DNA from: Bacteroidales bacterium UBA6346
GTDB taxonomy: Bacteria; Bacteroidota; Bacteroidia; Bacteroidales; UBA932
DNA: 11,612 nt
Reading direction: 5' to 3'
Assembly: GCA_002438905.1 (NCBI GenBank)
Contig: DJSA01000040.1
Coordinates: forward strand, 1-11,612
The position numbers and the translations under genes are program-made. A model generated the notes under the pieces. The model was given only the letters and a program-made list of their open reading frames with translations, was not told the origin of the DNA and ran no database searches. This document shows positions 1 through 6,493 of this stretch, one piece after another. The first letter of the stretch is position 1, and every line of letters begins with the position of its first letter.

Positions 1-60
1 TGCAACGCAGCGATGCGCTTTTTAGGGCATCCCGCCACGGAACTGAGTAACACATTTTAA
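1..60 (+). CDS. Possible 3' end of an upstream gene (maybe prs)
   Basis: Frame 1 is open from the window edge to a TAA at 58-60, and the other two forward frames close earlier (TAG at 23-25, TAA at 48-50). The visible tail reads CNAAMRFLGHPATELSNTF. Its spacing of alanine, arginine and histidine and its final Phe loosely resemble the C-terminus of ribose-phosphate pyrophosphokinase (Prs). A prs gene directly upstream of ctc/rplY and pth is the known order in Bacillus. Nineteen codons are too few to prove coding, so both the CDS call and the Prs identity are tentative. Confidence 0.3.
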   Translation, partial: CNAAMRFLGHPATELSNTF

Positions 61-71
61 AATTAAACACA

Positions 72-647
72 ATGAAACACATTGAATTGAAGGGACAGCT
101 TCGTGAAGCTGTCGGAAAGAAGGCCATCAAGGCTCTCCGCAGGGAGGGACTCGTGCCTTGCAACATCTATGGGCTCGGAATGGAAAACATCCACTTCGCA
201 GTTGACGCAAAGGCTCTCAGGCCAATCACCCACACGCCTAACTCATACATCATCGACCTCGAACTAAGCAACGGTCAGAAAATCAATGCCGTTCTCCACG
301 AACTTCAGTGGCACCCAGTAGAGGATCAGTGCCTCCACGTGGACTTCCTCGCCGTGAACGACACCAAACCGGTGGTCATCGACGTTCCGGTTGTAGTTGT
401 TGGTCATGCCGAGGGCGTTAAGGCCGGCGGTAAGCTCCTCGTTTCAGCCCGCAAGCTCAAGATCAGCGCAATGCTCCACGAGCTTCCTGACACACTTGAG
501 GTTGATTGTACCCCTCTTCAGATCGGCAAGCAGATCGTTGCCGGCGACCTCCACTACGAGGGCGTAACAATCGTTTCGCCTAAGGCAACCATCATCTGCT
601 CAGTACGTCCTACCCGTGCATCAGCTCAGGCCGCACAGGCGCAGTAG
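72..647 (+). CDS. rplY: 50S ribosomal protein L25 / general stress protein CTC
   Basis: This 191-residue protein is the long (TL5/CTC) form of bacterial L25, which binds 5S rRNA in the central protuberance of the large ribosomal subunit. Residues about 3-95 form the L25 RNA-binding barrel, with the typical opening IELKGQLREAVGKKAIKALRREGLVPCNIYG and the later stretch LHELQWHPVEDQCLHVDFLAV. Residues about 100-182 form the CTC-type beta domain (VPVVVVGHAEGVKAGG, then VDCTPLQIGKQIVAGDL). The last ten residues are an Ala/Gln-rich tail. ATG at 72 is preceded by an A-rich stretch without a Shine-Dalgarno sequence, which is common in Bacteroidetes. The stop is 19 bp before pth on the same strand, so the two are very probably co-transcribed. 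The length and both domains are normal for the family. Confidence 0.97.
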   Translation: MKHIELKGQLREAVGKKAIKALRREGLVPCNIYGLGMENIHFAVDAKALRPITHTPNSYIIDLELSNGQKINAVLHELQWHPVEDQCLHVDFLAVNDTKPVVIDVPVVVVGHAEGVKAGGKLLVSARKLKISAMLHELPDTLEVDCTPLQIGKQIVAGDLHYEGVTIVSPKATIICSVRPTRASAQAAQAQ

Positions 648-666
648 TAATCTGAAATACTGAAAG

Positions 667-1290
667 ATGAACTATCTTGTAGTCGGGCTCGGAAACATAG
701 GTTCCGAATATGAAAACACCCGACACAATATGGGATTTATAGTGTTGGATGCCTTTGCTAAGGCATCCAACGTTGTTTTTCACACAGAACGCTACGGGGA
801 CGTGGCCGAGGTGCCGTTCAAAGGACACAAGTTCATTCTTCTCAAGCCATCGACTTATATGAATCTGAGCGGAAAGGCCGTGAGATATTGGATGCAGGAG
901 AAGAAGATTCCGATTGAGAACATCATAGTCATCTCCGACGACCTGAACCTTCCATTCGGGACGATAAGGATGCGCAAGAACGGCAGCGATGGAGGCCACA
1001 ACGGGCTGAAGAACATTACCGAACTCCTTGGAAGCCAAGAATATGCAAGGATACGTCTCGGCATAGGCAACGACTTCAGCCGTGGGCATCAGGTGGACTT
1101 CGTGCTCGGCAAACTGAGCAGTGAAGAGCTGAAGATGATGGAACTCATCAGCGAAAAGGTGATTGCTGGGGTGAAGTCGTTCGCGACAATCGGTGTTGAT
1201 CGGGCGATGAACACGACTAACTGCAAAGTTACGATGCCGGAGCAGGAAACACCAGCAAAGGGCACCTCAGCGGAGGACTCAGAAGGATGA
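667..1290 (+). CDS. pth: Peptidyl-tRNA hydrolase
   Basis: This cytoplasmic enzyme cleaves the ester bond of peptidyl-tRNAs released by stalled ribosomes and so recycles tRNA. The 207-residue protein shows the full Pth signature: GLGNIGSEYENTRHNMGF at 7-24 with catalytic His20, KPSTYMNLSG at 60-69 with Asn66, ISDDLNLPFG at 89-98 with Asp91, and GSDGGHNGLKNI at 106-117 with Asn112. These correspond to His20, Asn68, Asp93 and Asn114 of the E. coli enzyme. After the usual fold ends near residue 185 there is an extra hydrophilic tail rich in Glu, Thr and Ser, of no evident function. It follows rplY by 19 bp, with a weak GAAAG signal before the ATG. Its stop lies 23 bp from the convergent stop of the S26-like gene, and no clear terminator hairpin lies between them. 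Confidence 0.97.
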   Translation: MNYLVVGLGNIGSEYENTRHNMGFIVLDAFAKASNVVFHTERYGDVAEVPFKGHKFILLKPSTYMNLSGKAVRYWMQEKKIPIENIIVISDDLNLPFGTIRMRKNGSDGGHNGLKNITELLGSQEYARIRLGIGNDFSRGHQVDFVLGKLSSEELKMMELISEKVIAGVKSFATIGVDRAMNTTNCKVTMPEQETPAKGTSAEDSEG

Positions 1291-1313
1291 TAGCACGGCG
1301 AGGCAGCAGCGCA

Positions 1314-1766
1314 CTAATTATATACGCGTCGCAGCACTCCCAGAAGAAGACGCCGCAGAATGTAGGTTCGTGGCCAAAGGGCGGAACACAGTTTCCACGA
1401 AAATGAAGAGCAGCTCCATTCTTTCCCAGATGGAGCTATTCTTTTTTCCACAATGGCAAGGACATCTTCCGGTACTGCCCATTCCGTGCCCTTACAGTTG
1501 CCGTCCCCCTGAAAGATATAGGCGGAAGCAGCCTTGCCAATACAACGGTGCAGTATATATTTCCCCCGAAAACGAAACAATGCCACTTCTCCCCTCTTCA
1601 GGCCGGCATTGCTATCAAAAGGTTTGAGCAGCGCCGCATCCTTCTCATTACGGAAAAAAGGGAACATGCTGTAACCCTTGACGTTCAGCAGAACATGTCC
1701 CGAAGTCCCCAGTTCATCGAGAAGACTTTCAAAAAATATGTCATTGGGAATCACTATCTGGCTCAT
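1314..1766 (-). CDS. Small S24/S26-like serine peptidase
   Basis: This 150-residue protein carries the core of the LexA/signal-peptidase fold. VKGYSMFPFF at 29-38 supplies the presumed nucleophile Ser33. GEVALFRFRGKYILHRCIGK at 59-78 is the core strand region, and FQGDGN at 85-90 matches the GDxN box of signal peptidases. Where bacterial signal peptidase I has Lys-Arg, this protein has His73-Arg74, as in archaeal and ER (SEC11-type) enzymes, so His73 is the likely general base. Unlike a true signal peptidase it has no N-terminal membrane anchor. The C-terminus (LRRLLLGVLRRVYN) is basic and could be amphipathic. The start is set at the ATG at 1766, with GGAAAG just upstream. The frame runs on to a TTG at 1832, but that lacks a ribosome site. 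The gene is divergent from the M6 protease gene. Similar small proteins in Bacteroidetes are annotated S24/S26 family peptidase and their substrates are unknown. Confidence 0.72.
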   Translation of the reverse strand: MSQIVIPNDIFFESLLDELGTSGHVLLNVKGYSMFPFFRNEKDAALLKPFDSNAGLKRGEVALFRFRGKYILHRCIGKAASAYIFQGDGNCKGTEWAVPEDVLAIVEKRIAPSGKEWSCSSFSWKLCSALWPRTYILRRLLLGVLRRVYN

Positions 1767-1803
1767 ATTTCTTTCCGCTGCCTGATTATTGGCAGGGCTT
1801 GCG

Positions 1804-1826
1804 AATTTCACAATTTTTGTGTAATT
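1804..1826. promoter_or_regulatory. Imperfect palindrome between divergent peptidase genes
   Basis: The left arm AATTTCACAA (1804-1813) and right arm TTGTGTAATT (1817-1826) are reverse complements except for one position (1808/1822), around a TTT centre. It lies 37 bp upstream of the S26-like start and 30 bp upstream of the M6 protease start, where a dimeric regulator could control both genes. It could instead fold as an RNA hairpin in a leader. The symmetry is seen directly; the operator role is inference. Confidence 0.4.
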
Positions 1827-1856
1827 ATGCAAGATTTTACAAACAGAGACATTTGA

Positions 1857-4037
1857 ATGAAGCGGAAGATTTTCTTATACTTGTCAGTTGCTTTGGAGGC
1901 GATCATTTGTCTGTCAGCCATTTCGCAAGCAGCACCAGCAAGGAAATGCCTGATTGCCTACACCCAGCCTGATGGTTCAACGTTCCGTGGCTATGTCCGC
2001 GGAGACGAATTTTGCCACTACAGAACTACAGAAGCAGGAGATATTATTGCAAAGAACAAAGAGGGGTGGTGGTGCTATGCCTCATACGATGCTGACGGCA
2101 ACATCAACATTTCCGGAGCACGAGTCAGTGCCTCAAATACCGCTGTATCAAAGTTTTACACGAAAAACAGACAACAGTTTTATCCAGGGGTCTCAGAACG
2201 CAGGCTGATGTTCGACGAAAACATCGCGAGAAAGCCGATGATGAGGAATTTTCTCGACATGGGAGGAGCGGCCACAAAAAGCGGTGTAGCTGCACGGCAA
2301 AAGCACGGAATCATAATACTTGCAGCCTTCAAGGACGTGCCGTTCAGATACAGCAGGGAATATTTCGTCAATATGCTTACACAGAAAGGCTATTCCTACA
2401 ACGGGGCGACCGGCAGCGCAATAGACTACTTTAACGACCAGTTCGGCGGGCTTGTGGACTTCAGTTTCGATGTTTCCGAAGTTGTGACGTTGCCAGAGAA
2501 GAGAGTATATTACGGCGGAAACGATGATTATGACAACGATCAGAATCCGGAGCAGATGATTATCGACGCATGCAAGTTAGCCTCACAGAATGGAACCGAT
2601 TTCTCTAAATATGACGATGACAACGACGGGTATGTGGACAACGTGTTTGTGTTCTTCGCCGGAGAAGATGAAGCTGATACTGAAAATGAAGACTGCATCT
2701 GGTCCCATGCATATTTTATCGAGTCAGGCGCGAAGAAAAAACTTACCTTGAACGGCAAAAAGATTGACAGTTACGCATGCACGTCCGAACTGAGCCCAGA
2801 ATATATTGTGAGGGATGGCAAATACTACCTGACAGGGAAATATTTTCTTTCAGGAATAGGCACTTTCTGCCACGAATATAGCCATACATTCGGGCTTCCA
2901 GACCTTTATGACACCGACTATGAGAAAAGCGGAGGACAAGCGGAGGCATTGTGGCAGTCAACAGGACTGATGGACGGAGGAAATACTAACAATGACGGGA
3001 ACACGCCACCATTCTACAATGCCATTGACAGGGAATGCCTCGGAATCAGCGAGCCGGTGATGCTCACCGATGGGGTCCATGAGATTGAGCCGATAAACCG
3101 GAATGGCGTGTACTACCGGATTGACACCCCGACCGAAGATGAGTATTTCTTGATTGAATGCAGGGAAAACACATCTTGGGACAAGTACATCGGAGGAAAA
3201 GGACTCCTTGTCTACCATATAGACAAATCCAATAATGCCGCTGGGAAATCGGACAATTATGGGAAGGTTATGACAGCCAGAGAAAGATGGGAATATTACA
3301 ATGAAGTCAACTGCCGTCCGGACAGGCAGTGTGCCGACCTGATTGAGGCCAACCCCAATATGGCAGGAAGTTTCGACCAGACAAAATCCCAGATAGGAAA
3401 AATCTTCTTCCCTAATGAAGAATACGACAACCTTAGTTCGTCCAACGGGCTCCGATACTGGAATGAAAATGAAGAGTGTACTGCTGAACTCAGCGGAATT
3501 ACCCTGCTAGAAAACGGTAGGGCCCGCTTGACAGTTTCCGGCATAGGAACAGTGATAATGAAGGACGTTTTTCAGAATACCGCGATTCTGACCATATGGG
3601 ATGACAGGGCGCAAGGAGACATAAATGTCAAATTTGCAGGAGAGGAATTCAGCGTGTCAAGTCATGAGCGCGGAAAATATTCCCTACGTCTTGAGGGGCT
3701 GGAGGGCGGCACTGCCTACACAGTGACGATAACCATAGGAGACAAATCCAGTACTATCTCATTCACGACAAGTAAAACAGGTGATTCCATTCCGCGGATT
3801 GCATTCAGTTCCAGAGGAAGATACATTGACGGGAGTTTCAGTTCGGGGGCCGGACTTCCGCTCATAGTTGAAAATGTAGCGATTGGAGACGCAACCTCGT
3901 GGTACCTCGACAACAAGGAGATAAAGGTCGAAAAATCAAATTATTATACAATCAGGAAAAGTGGTTTTCTCAAAGCCGTGGTTCATCACGCGGATGGGAG
4001 TGAAACCACCATCAGAAAAAGGATTATTGTGCGATGA
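1857..4037 (+). CDS. Secreted M6-family zinc metalloprotease
   Basis: This 726-residue protein is probably an exported endopeptidase related to immune inhibitor A. Residues 1-25 look like a signal peptide: MKRK, then a hydrophobic stretch ending in SQA before APA. Residues about 30-95 match the N-terminal region common in Bacteroidetes M6 proteins (TQPDGSTFRGYVRGDEF). The catalytic core includes YDDDNDGYVDNV at 252-263, typical of M6 and possibly Ca-binding. It also has HEYSHTFGLPDLYD at 339-352: His339 and His343 are zinc ligands, Glu340 is the catalytic base, and Asp349 in HExxHxxGxxD is the likely third ligand. STGLMDGG at 368-375 resembles a Met-turn. Residues about 560-640 look like a fibronectin-III domain (LEGGTAYTVTITIGD), and about 640-726 like another beta-sandwich. 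No obvious sorting domain is recognised at the C-terminus. The gene overlaps the following lipoprotein gene by 4 bp. Substrate and final location are unknown. Confidence 0.92.
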   Translation: MKRKIFLYLSVALEAIICLSAISQAAPARKCLIAYTQPDGSTFRGYVRGDEFCHYRTTEAGDIIAKNKEGWWCYASYDADGNINISGARVSASNTAVSKFYTKNRQQFYPGVSERRLMFDENIARKPMMRNFLDMGGAATKSGVAARQKHGIIILAAFKDVPFRYSREYFVNMLTQKGYSYNGATGSAIDYFNDQFGGLVDFSFDVSEVVTLPEKRVYYGGNDDYDNDQNPEQMIIDACKLASQNGTDFSKYDDDNDGYVDNVFVFFAGEDEADTENEDCIWSHAYFIESGAKKKLTLNGKKIDSYACTSELSPEYIVRDGKYYLTGKYFLSGIGTFCHEYSHTFGLPDLYDTDYEKSGGQAEALWQSTGLMDGGNTNNDGNTPPFYNAIDRECLGISEPVMLTDGVHEIEPINRNGVYYRIDTPTEDEYFLIECRENTSWDKYIGGKGLLVYHIDKSNNAAGKSDNYGKVMTARERWEYYNEVNCRPDRQCADLIEANPNMAGSFDQTKSQIGKIFFPNEEYDNLSSSNGLRYWNENEECTAELSGITLLENGRARLTVSGIGTVIMKDVFQNTAILTIWDDRAQGDINVKFAGEEFSVSSHERGKYSLRLEGLEGGTAYTVTITIGDKSSTISFTTSKTGDSIPRIAFSSRGRYIDGSFSSGAGLPLIVENVAIGDATSWYLDNKEIKVEKSNYYTIRKSGFLKAVVHHADGSETTIRKRIIVR

Positions 4038-4456
4038 AAGGGTTTTATATAACAGCTGCGGTGATCGTCCTTACGCTGGCCGGATGCAGGGAAAAGATTG
4101 TCAATGAAGAAGTAAGACCCGATCCCACGGACGAGGTCATATTCTCCATTTCCGGTCAGAAGATTTTCGGCTATAATGAACAGACGTGGCAGGACGGATT
4201 CAATGATGGAAACAAGAGATTTTTTTTGATTTCCGACGATGGAAACGAATGGCTTGACGTCAAATATTCCGAATTTCCAGGACAGGTCGGACAGATTGTT
4301 TCAGTAAACTTGGAATGGAGAACAGCAGGAATGGATAGGACGAAAAACAAAAAGGCAGTTGAAATGGAAGTCTTGTCTGTCGGGGAAGATACAGGTATAA
4401 TATCCCTATGGAATGCAAAAAACTCAATTCTCATAGGGGTGCCAAATGTTAAATGA
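4034..4456 (+). CDS. Small hypothetical lipoprotein
   Basis: This 140-residue protein begins with a type II signal peptide. After Met-Lys comes a hydrophobic run, then the lipobox LAGC with the lipidated Cys18 followed by REK, so the mature protein should be anchored to a membrane. The rest is hydrophilic and probably beta-rich, with motifs such as FFLISDDGNEWLDVKYSEFP and GQIVSVNLEWR. I do not recognise the family. Its ATG overlaps the M6 protease stop as ATGA, a classic arrangement for translational coupling, and its own stop overlaps nadE. The coupling suggests that it works with, or is made in proportion to, the M6 protease, for example as a chaperone, inhibitor or surface anchor, but nothing in the sequence chooses among these. 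A run of eight T within the gene (about 4221-4228) shows no sign of causing a frameshift. Confidence 0.72.
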   Translation: MKGFYITAAVIVLTLAGCREKIVNEEVRPDPTDEVIFSISGQKIFGYNEQTWQDGFNDGNKRFFLISDDGNEWLDVKYSEFPGQVGQIVSVNLEWRTAGMDRTKNKKAVEMEVLSVGEDTGIISLWNAKNSILIGVPNVK

Positions 4457-6482
4457 TGTTATGAAAGACTATGGTTTTGTAAGAGTTGCGGCAGCGGTTC
4501 CGACTGTGAGCCTTGCTGACCCTGCCGGAAATGCGGCGAAGATTTGTGAACTGATTGACAGGGCAGAAAATAGCAATGCCTCCTTGGTTGTGTTTCCGGA
4601 ACTGTGCATCACAGGATACAGTTGCGCTGATCTTTTCGGTCAGACCCTGCTCATCGATGCCGCGGAGAAAGCTGTTGAGTCTGTTGCCGCACACACTGAA
4701 GGAAAGCCGGAGGCTGTAGTGATCGGTGCTCCTGTGCATTTCGCTGGCCATCTGTACAACTGCGCCATCATACTTCACGATGGACATGTCTGCGGAATTG
4801 TACCAAAAATTCATCTTCCGAACTATGGCGAATTTTACGAATGCCGCTGGTTCACTTCGGGCTTGGAACTCATGCATTCACCAGCCGGACTTATCTATGC
4901 CGGGCAGAATACCATCATGGGCACGAACCATATTTTCACTGTCGGCAGAGCTTCATTCGCCGTGGAAATATGTGAGGATCTATGGACCCCAGTGCCACCG
5001 TCTTCGTTCCATAGCGTCGCCGGAGCTCTAATCACGGTGAACCTCTCGGCAAGCAACGAGGTTATAGGCAAGGAAGGATATCGCAAAGAACTGGTTTCCA
5101 TGCAGTCAGCAAGAACTCTCGGAGCCTATATCTATTGTTCCGCCGGCTACGGCGAATCCACGCAGGATCTCGTCTACTCGGGAGCCGCGCTGATTGCGGA
5201 AAATGGACATATACTCGTAGAGAACACACGGTTCAGGACCGATGATTCGATAATTATGTCAGACATTGACGTCGAAAGACTAGAGAACCTCAGGCAGAAA
5301 AGCAGCACATTCCGCGCAGTGTCGCCAGACGGGCGCAGCGGCTGGAGGCAAGACTACGATTTTGTAAATCTCGGCAAGGGGGCAAAGACGGATTTCGATG
5401 CAGAACTATTGCGCTTGGTCGATCCGCACCCATTCGTGCCATCAGGGGGTTCCGGTACAGAGCTCGATGACCGCTGTCGGGAAGTGACTGCCATTCAGGT
5501 GGAAGGACTATTAACAAGACTTGCACACATTAATTGTAGAAGCGCAGTCATTGGTATCTCGGGAGGCCTCGACAGCACGCTCGCCCTACTTGTTACAGTT
5601 CAGGCATTCGACAGACTCGGTTGGGACAGAAAACGTATTATCGGTGTAACCATGCCGGGCTACGGGACCACTGACCGGACCTACCGCAATGCGCTCGACC
5701 TCATGAACGGGCTTGGAGTGACGGTCCGCGAGATTTCCATCGCCGCCGCCTGCGACCGACATTTCATCGACATTGGTCACGACAAGGGAGTTCACGATGT
5801 GACCTACGAGAATTCACAGGCACGCGAGCGGACACAGATTCTGATGGACATCGCTAACCAGACAAGCGGCATAGTCGTCGGCACCGGCGACCTCTCGGAG
5901 CTCGCGCTCGGTTGGGCAACCTACAATGGCGACCACATGTCAATGTACGCAGTAAACGCCAGTATCCCGAAGACTCTTGTGCGGCATCTCGTGCGATGGA
6001 CGGCAGACATGATTGAGGGTGTAACGACAGGAAGATTGGCAACTGATTCAGCAGCAGGAGCAATAAAGGACGCAAAAACCATCTCGGAGGCTAAGCTACG
6101 GACAGTCAGGGACATACTCATTGACATCACAGAGACGCCCGTCAGCCCTGAACTTCTGCCTGCAGGAAAGGACGGAAAGATCCTTCAAGTGACAGAAGAC
6201 CTCGTAGGCCCATACGAACTCCACGACTTCTTCCTCTACAATTTTTTCCGCTTCGGCTACGCGCCTAGAAAGCTTCTGTTCCTCGCAGAAAAAGCCTTTG
6301 CCGGCAACTACGACAGCGCCACCATCAGCAAATGGCTCCGCACCTTCATCCGCCGCTTCTTCTCCCAGCAGTTCAAGCGCTCCTGCCTTCCCGATGGTCC
6401 GAAAGTCGGCAGCGTCACTCTCTCCCCTCGCGGTGACTGGCGCATGCCCTCCGATGCGAACGCTAGGCTGTTTGTTGAATAA
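4446..6482 (+). CDS. nadE: Glutamine-dependent NAD+ synthetase
   Basis: This 678-residue two-domain cytoplasmic enzyme performs the last step of NAD+ synthesis: deamido-NAD+ plus ATP and glutamine-derived ammonia give NAD+. The N-terminal nitrilase-type glutaminase domain (about 10-300) has the Glu-Lys-Cys triad: Glu52 in VVFPELCITGYS, Lys121 in VPKIHLPNYGEFYE and Cys176 in VEICEDLW. The C-terminal synthetase domain has the PP-loop SGGLDS at 372-377 and the GTGDLSELALGW box. The end (QFKRSCLPDGPKVGS, LSPRGDWRMPSDANAR) and the length match the long actinobacterial-type enzyme, whose M. tuberculosis member has the same triad numbering. ATG 4446 is preceded by AGGGGT at 4435-4440, a good ribosome site. 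ATG 4461 is a possible but less supported alternative. The gene overlaps the lipoprotein gene by 11 bp, so at least part of its transcription may come from the protease operon. It converges on tex with 11 bp between stops. Confidence 0.97.
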   Translation: MLNDVMKDYGFVRVAAAVPTVSLADPAGNAAKICELIDRAENSNASLVVFPELCITGYSCADLFGQTLLIDAAEKAVESVAAHTEGKPEAVVIGAPVHFAGHLYNCAIILHDGHVCGIVPKIHLPNYGEFYECRWFTSGLELMHSPAGLIYAGQNTIMGTNHIFTVGRASFAVEICEDLWTPVPPSSFHSVAGALITVNLSASNEVIGKEGYRKELVSMQSARTLGAYIYCSAGYGESTQDLVYSGAALIAENGHILVENTRFRTDDSIIMSDIDVERLENLRQKSSTFRAVSPDGRSGWRQDYDFVNLGKGAKTDFDAELLRLVDPHPFVPSGGSGTELDDRCREVTAIQVEGLLTRLAHINCRSAVIGISGGLDSTLALLVTVQAFDRLGWDRKRIIGVTMPGYGTTDRTYRNALDLMNGLGVTVREISIAAACDRHFIDIGHDKGVHDVTYENSQARERTQILMDIANQTSGIVVGTGDLSELALGWATYNGDHMSMYAVNASIPKTLVRHLVRWTADMIEGVTTGRLATDSAAGAIKDAKTISEAKLRTVRDILIDITETPVSPELLPAGKDGKILQVTEDLVGPYELHDFFLYNFFRFGYAPRKLLFLAEKAFAGNYDSATISKWLRTFIRRFFSQQFKRSCLPDGPKVGSVTLSPRGDWRMPSDANARLFVE

Positions 6483-6493
6483 TGACAGAAGTA

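Noticed and set aside
5..22. Short hairpin CGCA-GCGA-TGCG followed by CTTTTT
   Set aside because: The stem is only 4 bp and lies inside a possibly coding tail, so it is too weak to call a terminator.
1287..1404. A 38-codon frame on the + strand whose ATG overlaps the pth stop as ATGA
   Set aside because: It lacks a recognisable product and mostly runs antisense to the C-terminus of the S26-like gene; the pth-S4 protein order seen elsewhere is not reproduced here.
1816..1846. TTTG at 1816-1819 as a -33 box for the M6 protease promoter
   Set aside because: No TAnnTTTG element lies 19-21 bp downstream; the bases there (TACAAACA) do not match.
1548..1856. Open frame on the + strand across the S26-like gene
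   Set aside because: It is antisense to a frame with clear peptidase motifs and has no recognisable protein features.
6483..6493. Terminator between convergent nadE and tex
   Set aside because: Only 11 bp separate the stops and no stem plus T-run is visible there.
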